Source: an uncultured Clostridia bacterium (GTDB lineage Bacteria > Bacillota > Clostridia > Christensenellales > Borkfalkiaceae). From it: DNA of 54,742 bases. The stretch covers positions 1 through 54,742 of the forward strand of contig CALVHO010000015.1 of assembly GCA_944328445.1 (NCBI GenBank), read 5' to 3'. A model generated the notes under the pieces. The model had not been told where the DNA came from, did no database searches, and was given only the letters and a program-made list of their open reading frames with translations. A program made the translations under genes and the position numbers. This document shows, piece after piece, positions 50,427 through 54,742 of the stretch. The first letter of the stretch is position 1, and every line of letters begins with the position of its first letter.

Positions 50427-50455
50427 ATCATAGCACGAGCGTGCAGCTTTGTCAA
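50427..50455 (-). promoter_or_regulatory. TIR-HD promoter P2 (near)
   Basis: Minus-strand perfect TTGACA (50450-50455), 17-bp spacer and TATGAT (50427-50432). Confidence 0.85.
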
Positions 50456-50500
50456 GCAAAATTATACATAAAAAAATTATAAAAAATTAAATATGCAACT

Positions 50501-50529
50501 ATTATACAGGATTTGAAAAAACTTGTCAA
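50501..50529 (-). promoter_or_regulatory. TIR-HD promoter P1 (far)
   Basis: Minus-strand perfect TTGACA (50524-50529), 17-bp spacer and perfect TATAAT (50501-50506). It is a full-consensus promoter 74 bp upstream of P2 in AT-rich DNA. Confidence 0.85.
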
Positions 50530-50643
50530 CCATATTTTAGCACTTTTTTCGACAAGTTCAGAAATGATAAAATGACACTATATTTGTATAGGAAATTGCA
50601 AATCGCATACAATTTATAAACTCTTTTATTCCTTTGCTCTCGC

Positions 50644-50686
50644 AAAAATCTCGGGCGGAGCCCTTGCGGTTCCGCCCGAGATTTTT
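50644..50686. terminator. Bidirectional terminator
   Basis: A perfect 16-bp stem (50644-50659 with 50671-50686) with A5 and T5 ends. It insulates the TIR-HD promoters from the mobile element side. The stretch 50687-50960 has the repeat below and no gene. Confidence 0.88.
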
Positions 50687-50758
50687 CATGAGGGCTGATG
50701 ACATATGCTTTTTCCTCAATTCTACACTCTACATTTTACATTCTACATTCGCCCCTCT

Positions 50759-50797
50759 GTCATCCTGAGCGGAGCGAAGCGCAGTCGAAGGATCTCA
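50759..50797. repeat. Dispersed intergenic repeat (CATCCTGAGCGGAGCGAAG type)
   Basis: GTCATCCTGAGCGGAGCGAA... to ...GTCGAAGGATCTC. I recognise this as a sequence type seen between genes in many unrelated genomes, able to fold back on itself (GGATC/GATCC, GCGAAGC). A related GAGCGAAGCGAAG stretch is at 46982. Origin and function are unclear. Confidence 0.6.
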
Positions 50798-50963
50798 CTC
50801 ACCAAAACTTTTTGCGAAAGACTGCGCAGGCGGCACGCAATGGGTTTCGCGGATAAATCGCTCCCCTCCAAACCGAGCAGAAGGGTTGCAGGTTGCGTCC
50901 TTTCAAGTGCGAGGGCAAGGGAGTTTACTAAAACGTAAATGACCGAAGCCCGAGACATGAAGA

Positions 50964-50984
50964 AAGGGCGCAAGATGCGCCCTT
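50964..50984 (-). terminator. Terminator at the recombinase 3' end
   Basis: An 8-bp stem (50964-50971 with 50977-50984) overlapping the TAA stop, followed by TTTCTT on the minus strand. Confidence 0.65.
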
Positions 50985-52524
50985 ATCCTCGGTTTGGCGC
51001 CGATTGGGTGACTTTGTACGAACTCAAAGGAAAAGAAGAAGCAGATCGGGAACATTCCCCAACCTGCCTTTCTATATCTTCCACATACGACTTTGAAAAA
51101 CGCTCCGTAGAAAACCATTCTTGGAAGTTATATGTAATGACCATGAGATCGCCGTACCAGATCACTTCCCGCACAAAGGTATTCACGAGCAGTTTGCGAA
51201 CCTTGATGTCGTCGGGGTCCTCAAAGACTTTGGAGAGCAGGAACTTCTCCACTTCCTCGACGGAAAGGTGAGCGTATGACTTCTGCTTTGCCTTGTTGAT
51301 CTCAATCTCCAACTCGTTGAGTTCCGCCTGTAAACCGTTGAGCCTGTCCTTTGTAAAATCTGTAATGATGCCCTACTCAATGGCTTTTACGATATTGTCT
51401 GCCGCCTTTTTGGCATCGTCCCGCTTTTGCAGCAGGATCTGTAAACCCGAATCGTCCTGCATCATCTTTTCGTGTATCTTGACGACGGTCTCCGCAATCT
51501 GCGTGATGATGCTGTTCCTGCGCAGCATTGCAACCGTCGCTTGGATGACGTAATCTTCCAGGATCTGCTTTTTAACGGCTTTGCAGTCGCAATCTTCCTG
51601 CTTGCGGCGTTTGGAGAGACAGGAATAGTAGTAATGGATCTCACCCGTCTTGCTCATGCCGCTCTCGCCGACCATCCTGTGCTTGCATTTTCCGCAGATG
51701 AGCTTTCCCGAAAGGATATAGTCGTACATTTCTTTCTTGCGCCCCGGAGCGTTCTTGTTTTCTTCATTGATGGTGTTCACTTGCATCCACAACTCCTTTG
51801 AAGTGATCGCGGGGAAGACTTTGTCATAGTCTTCGCCCTTATGGGTCACGACACCCGTATAGCGTTTGTCGTGCTGGACCTTGTATACGAATTTGTGCGT
51901 GATGAACTTCCCGTTCTTGCGGCGGAAGTTTTTTTCTTTCAGATCGTCTACGATGGTTTGCGCTTTATAGCCCTGCGCGTACTTTCGGAATATCTCGCGG
52001 ACGACTTCGGCTTCCGCCTCGTTGATATGGTACTTTTTGTCCTTTAAGTCCCATCCGAAGATATCTCTTCCGCCCGTGGCATTGCCTTTGAGCCAGCTCT
52101 CCCGCAAGCCTCGGTTGACTTTCTGCTTGAGGTCTTCCGAAAAGTATTCGTTGAAGCCTTCGATGACGGCAAGGAATAGCTTGCCTTTCGGTGTATCGGG
52201 AATATTCTCCATTGCGGAGACAAGTTCCACGCCGTTGTCCGTCAGTTTCTTTCGGTTGACGACCGATTCATACTTGTTGCGGGCAAGCCTGTCTAATTTG
52301 TAAACGATGACCACGCTCCATTGCCGTCGTTTGCTGTCGCGCAGCATTTGTTGGAATGCCGCGCGGTTTTCGTTCATCCCCGTCGTCGCCCTGTCGACAC
52401 ACTGATCGACGACGAGAAGATCGTTCTTTTCCGCAAACTGTTTGCAGACACGAACTTGTCCTTCGATGGACTGTTCCGTCTGACTGTCAGATGAATATCT
52501 GGCGTAAATAACTGCTGTTTTCAA
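50983..52524 (-). pseudogene. Large serine recombinase interrupted by an amber codon
   Basis: The start is a TTG at 52524 with GGAGG upstream. Residues 1-383 hold the resolvase domain (catalytic serine in YARYSSDSQ, S11), the recombinase domain and a zinc ribbon (CGKCKHRM ... C ... CDC). A TAG at 51373-51375 stops it after VKAIE. The same frame then continues open for 130 codons (GIITDFTKDRL ... VREVIWYGDLMVITYNF) to TAA at 50983-50985. One CAG-to-TAG change explains this, and the intact length would be about 513 aa. The missing tail includes coiled-coil and DNA-binding parts, so integration activity is probably lost. Confidence 0.9.
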
Positions 52525-52712
52525 AATTGATACCTCCAAAATTTTTTGCCTTCATTGTACACCTTTACGGCAGGGATCAACAGGCACGGCTGACGTACTG
52601 TTTCCTGCCGATACCCAAACGGTACCGATACAAAACCCCAACGGGAGCGGTACACTTTCGGTACTCCCGTACCTTTCGGCGCAACCGAAAAACAGGGAGA
52701 GCAAGGCGCAGT

Positions 52713-52804
52713 CTGTCAAAGGTCTGCCCCAAAAGGGACGCGCAGGAATTTTGTAGAAGGGAGCATCTTTCCACGCAATCAAAATTGCTGCGCGCCTTTG
52801 ACAG
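52713..52804. repeat. Long bulged inverted repeat (cruciform or structured RNA)
   Basis: The left arm is CTGTCAAAGG (52713-52722) plus 52739-52753; the right arm is 52780-52794 plus CCTTTGACAG (52795-52804). Together they pair over 25 bp with one mismatch. The 16-base insert on the left (52723-52738) can itself fold (CCCC/GGG). The loop is 26 bases. It lies upstream of the recombinase gene, where an attachment site or a small RNA could be expected. The rest of 52540-52916 holds shorter GGTACC-like dyads (52618-52680) and no gene. Confidence 0.75.
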
Positions 52805-52916
52805 GCAAAGCCGCCTCCCACCATCCCAAAGCCGAAAGGTGCAAAAAAGTACGGTGAGTTGCTAAATTGTCAACAGGAGTTGCGGTTTTGTTGGGGTTTA
52901 CTATCGGCAGTGTTGG

Positions 52917-52945
52917 TTGCAAAAGTTTAAGTGCTGTGGTAGAAT
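52917..52945 (+). promoter_or_regulatory. Promoter of the candidate small RNA
   Basis: TTGCAA (52917-52922), 17-bp spacer and TAGAAT (52940-52945), with the start expected near 52952. Confidence 0.75.
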
Positions 52946-52951
52946 AAAAGC

Positions 52952-53136
52952 ACAAACAAGCCGAGGTTCGGCTTCATATCACAGAGGAATGTATTCTGAC
53001 TGTGGGAAAAAACCAGCGGGAGCAGTCGGGCTTAGACCCAAACCAAAGAATTGACGAAATATCCGGGTGACCGTGGCTTTCAGGCAAGATGGACGAGAGA
53101 TCGTCTGTCCTTTGTCTGCGGTCACGGTCTTTTTTT
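52952..53136 (+). ncRNA. Candidate structured non-coding RNA
   Basis: A ~185-nt unit starting after a good promoter and ending in T7 (53130-53136). It has hairpin 1 AAGCCGA/TCGGCTT (52958-52974), hairpin 2 CACAG/CTGTG (52980-53004), and a less structured middle. A long compound terminal stem joins GACCGTG (53069-53075) with CACGGTC (53123-53129), with CAGGCAA/TTTGTCTG and GGACGA/TCGTCT pairs inside. No open frame with a ribosome site is inside. I cannot match it to a named riboswitch. It may be a leader for the sigma-like gene 150 bases on, or an independent RNA of the element. Confidence 0.55.
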
Positions 53137-53644
53137 GTTTCTCGAAAACTTTTCTTCCTAACCACGTACTTTACAAACTTTTTGTCCTTGTGATAGCAGA
53201 GAGATTATTTCGGCGAGCCCCCGAACTTTTTAGGATCAGTGTCCTTAGAAAAGTGAGAGGTAATTCGCACGACGGGAGGAGATCATGACATTAAACGAAA
53301 TAAGGCAGCAATTAAAGACGATACGCCTGTACTATACGAACAAGGCGCGCTTTTCTGATGCCTTCGACGCCCTCCCGCATACGGTAAAAGAACTTGCCGA
53401 GAAGTATGCCGCTATCGTCAACGCCGCACCGCTTGATTTGTACTACATCTACTTTGAGCTGTATGTCAAGGGTCTGACGCAGGAAGCAACGGCGGAAGAT
53501 CTTAATTACAGCACAGAGTACATTCGGCAGAAAAATAAAGCTCCCCGCGTGGAAACGCGGGGTATTTCATTTTCGGGTATAACCCTAAACTTTATCGGCT
53601 GCGCACAAGTGCGCTTTTATATTGGCCTGCCAGCCATGCATTGG

Positions 53645-54115
53645 TTACTTGCTACCCGTAAACGGGTCCCGCGGGTCAAAGATACTTAATTGCTCGCTTT
53701 CCTTATCTTTCTTCAACTGGTTTGCTATGTATTCTTTTATCGCTGCCGTGTTCTTTCCTACCGTGTCTACATAGTATCCCTTACACCAAAATTCGCGGTT
53801 GCGGTATGCAAATTTCATGTTTCCCCATTTTTGATATATCATCAAGCTACTCTTCCCTTTCAAATACCCCATGAATCCCGCAACGCTCATTTTGGGCGGT
53901 ATACTTACCAACATATGGATATGATCCGGACATATCTCTCCCTCTATCACCTCCACGCCTTTCCATTGACACAGTTTCCTCAGTATCTCTCGTATCTCCA
54001 TCCGCTTTTCTTCGTAGAATACTTTTCGTCGATACTTTGGCGCAAATACTATATGATACTTGCAATTCCATTTCGTATGTGCTAAACTATTTATGATATT
54101 GTTTTGCTCCTGCAT
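53645..54115 (-). CDS. tnpA: IS200 Y1 transposase TnpA
   Basis: 156 aa, full length. The HUH nickase motif is H65-I-H67 in PDHIHMLV, and the catalytic tyrosine is Y129 with Q133 in KEYIANQ. FAPKYRRKVFY near 25-34 is the family signature. GGAGG lies before the ATG but is inside an inverted repeat (54125-54183), which should limit translation. It appears intact and so possibly active. Confidence 0.94.
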   Translation of the reverse strand: MQEQNNIINSLAHTKWNCKYHIVFAPKYRRKVFYEEKRMEIREILRKLCQWKGVEVIEGEICPDHIHMLVSIPPKMSVAGFMGYLKGKSSLMIYQKWGNMKFAYRNREFWCKGYYVDTVGKNTAAIKEYIANQLKKDKESEQLSIFDPRDPFTGSK

Positions 54116-54124
54116 TATGATATC

Positions 54125-54183
54125 CTCCGATTGTGTTTTCCTTTTCTGACTGGCAGGTCAGTTCTTATTTTACACAATCGGAG
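54125..54183. promoter_or_regulatory. Inverted repeat covering the tnpA ribosome site
   Basis: CTCCGATTGTG (54125-54135) and CACAATCGGAG (54173-54183) pair perfectly over 11 bp, with an inner CTGAC/GTCAG dyad. On the tnpA strand the stem contains the GGAG of the Shine-Dalgarno sequence. It would hide the site, as known for IS200 message control. Confidence 0.7.
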
Positions 54184-54304
54184 TCTTTTTGTCATCCTCA
54201 TCGGCTTAGCCTTCTTTGAACCCCGCGACTATCGCGGGGTTTTCGGTAGACAATAAAAAGCTCTTGCTGTTTTTGCAGCAAAAACTCAATGGGGAGGTGT
54301 GTTG

Positions 54305-54484
54305 ATGAAGGAGATAGAACTGAAAAACAATCCTTTGGGCATACGGGTCTATGCCGTCGGGGAGCCAGACATCGACCGCATGACCGAGGTGGAATATAAC
54401 TTGTTCGCATCGTCCTTGGCGATGCGGATCAATGACTACATCATCAAGAGGGCGAATATATGGGACAGGTCAGCCCCGAAGTGA
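54305..54484 (+). CDS. Small element-encoded protein (59 aa)
   Basis: MKEIELKNNPLGIRVYAVGE ... DRSAPK. The ATG overlaps the original stop of the sigma-like gene by one base (TGATG), and GGGGAGG lies eight bases upstream. It is a common kind of small unnamed protein in clostridial integrative elements, with no recognised domain. Coupling to the disrupted gene means the IS insertion may also lower its expression. Downstream sequence to the window end is GC-rich with no complete gene. Confidence 0.65.
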   Translation: MKEIELKNNPLGIRVYAVGEPDIDRMTEVEYNLFASSLAMRINDYIIKRANIWDRSAPK

Positions 54485-54710
54485 TAGCGCTACTGCCAAA
54501 AGTGACATAGCGCGCCACTTATAACGGAACAAAACAGCAACGATAAAACCCGATGAAAGAAAGCCGTGCGCGGCGGGAAAAGCGGCAGCCGATCCCCAAG
54601 CGGGTTAGCGGGGACGGCTCCGCGGCCGCCGCGCTTTCGTTCAGTTTTGTTCTGTTTCTCCGTTGGGGCGTGCGCTTGGCTTCGGCGCCCGCGTGCGGCA
54701 GCGCGCGGGT

Positions 54711-54736
54711 GACGGTGCGGCGTCAGCCGCACCGTC
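54711..54736. repeat. 11-bp hairpin at the window end
   Basis: GACGGTGCGGC (54711-54721) and GCCGCACCGTC (54726-54736) pair perfectly with a 4-base loop. No T run follows within the window. The arrangement resembles origin-of-transfer or terminator stems but cannot be assigned. Confidence 0.5.
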
Positions 54737-54742
54737 AGCTCC

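Larger units (their letters stand above)
53535..54252 (-). mobile_element. IS200-type insertion sequence (about 718 bp)
   Basis: It holds a single Y1 transposase gene and end hairpins: CCCCGCGT/ACGCGGGG at 53543-53562 and AACCCCGCGA/TCGCGGGGTT at 54219-54241. There are no inverted terminal repeats and no target duplication beyond a shared ATAAA (53535-53539 and 54253-54257), as in single-strand IS200/IS605 transposition next to a short target. Size fits IS200 (about 700 bp, no tnpB). Confidence 0.88.
53285..54305 (+). pseudogene. Sigma-like small ICE protein gene split by IS200 insertion
   Basis: GGGAGGAG precedes the ATG. 53285-53534 encodes 83 residues (MTLNEIRQQLKTIRLYYTN ... LTQEATAEDLNYSTEYIRQK). 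It resembles the short sigma-factor-like/HTH proteins found beside recombinases in clostridial integrative elements. Joining 53534 to 54253, without the insertion, gives an uninterrupted 100-codon frame ending NKKLLLFLQQKLNGEVC and TGA at 54303-54305, overlapping the next ATG. The insertion replaces the last 17 codons with unrelated sequence. Confidence 0.82.

Noticed and set aside
51373..51375. Amber codon read as an amino acid in the recombinase
   Set aside because: TAG ends several ordinary genes in this window, so genome-wide recoding is unlikely; a nonsense mutation is simpler.

Overview
The window looks like chromosome of a GC-rich, low-branching Gram-positive (Bacillota, Clostridia-like, plausibly a gut fibre degrader). 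The basis is RNase J, a TrmR/U32 tRNA-modification pair, RarA, a spoIVA orthologue, strong AGGAGG-type ribosome sites and sigma-A promoters with 17-bp spacers. Genus cannot be fixed from sequence alone. Most of the window is visibly very GC-rich; about 47.2-54.5 kb is clearly less so and holds the accessory genes.

1-4.4 kb: a tRNA-Thr with a duplicated 3' tail, a TtcA-family thiolase coupled to a cytidylate-kinase-like protein, a DUF3810-like membrane metalloprotein and a flavin reductase. 4.4-15.9 kb: an arabinan-use locus. It has a secreted GH127 enzyme and a giant Ig-repeat wall protein under a promoter region with two perfect 18-bp palindromes, followed by two intracellular GH51 arabinofuranosidases with their own promoter. 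16-30 kb: a PfkB sugar kinase, a C_GCAxxG protein, a divergent, probably leaderless phosphopantetheinyl transferase, tandem M29 aminopeptidases, an amidohydrolase, DinB, and a run RNase J-TrmR-U32 that joins RNA decay with the wobble-uridine modification route. 30-33 kb: serC-serA and a GtrA-like protein. 33-38.3 kb: a lipoprotein, a membrane protein and a zinc-efflux cassette (ArsR-type sensor with an alpha5 site, separate HMA protein, P1B ATPase, two operators). 38.4-42 kb: a heterodimeric ABC exporter. 42.1-43.4 kb: spoIVA lacking a recognisable Walker A motif, behind a sigma-E-like promoter. 43.6-46.2 kb: rarA, rdgB and a phosphodiesterase.

46.3-46.9 kb is a six-tRNA operon (Gly, Arg, His, Gln, Lys, Lys). 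Beyond it lies accessory DNA. A 1059-aa protein combines an N-terminal TIR domain, a degenerate P-loop/STAND-like core and a C-terminal HD phosphohydrolase; I regard this as the best candidate for an undescribed (probably anti-phage) system. It is followed by a large serine recombinase broken by one amber codon, a long bulged inverted repeat, a promoter-hairpins-terminator unit that looks like a small RNA, and a sigma-like gene split by an IS200-type insertion that can be removed in silico to restore the frame. The right edge probably lies inside an integrative element that continues beyond the window.
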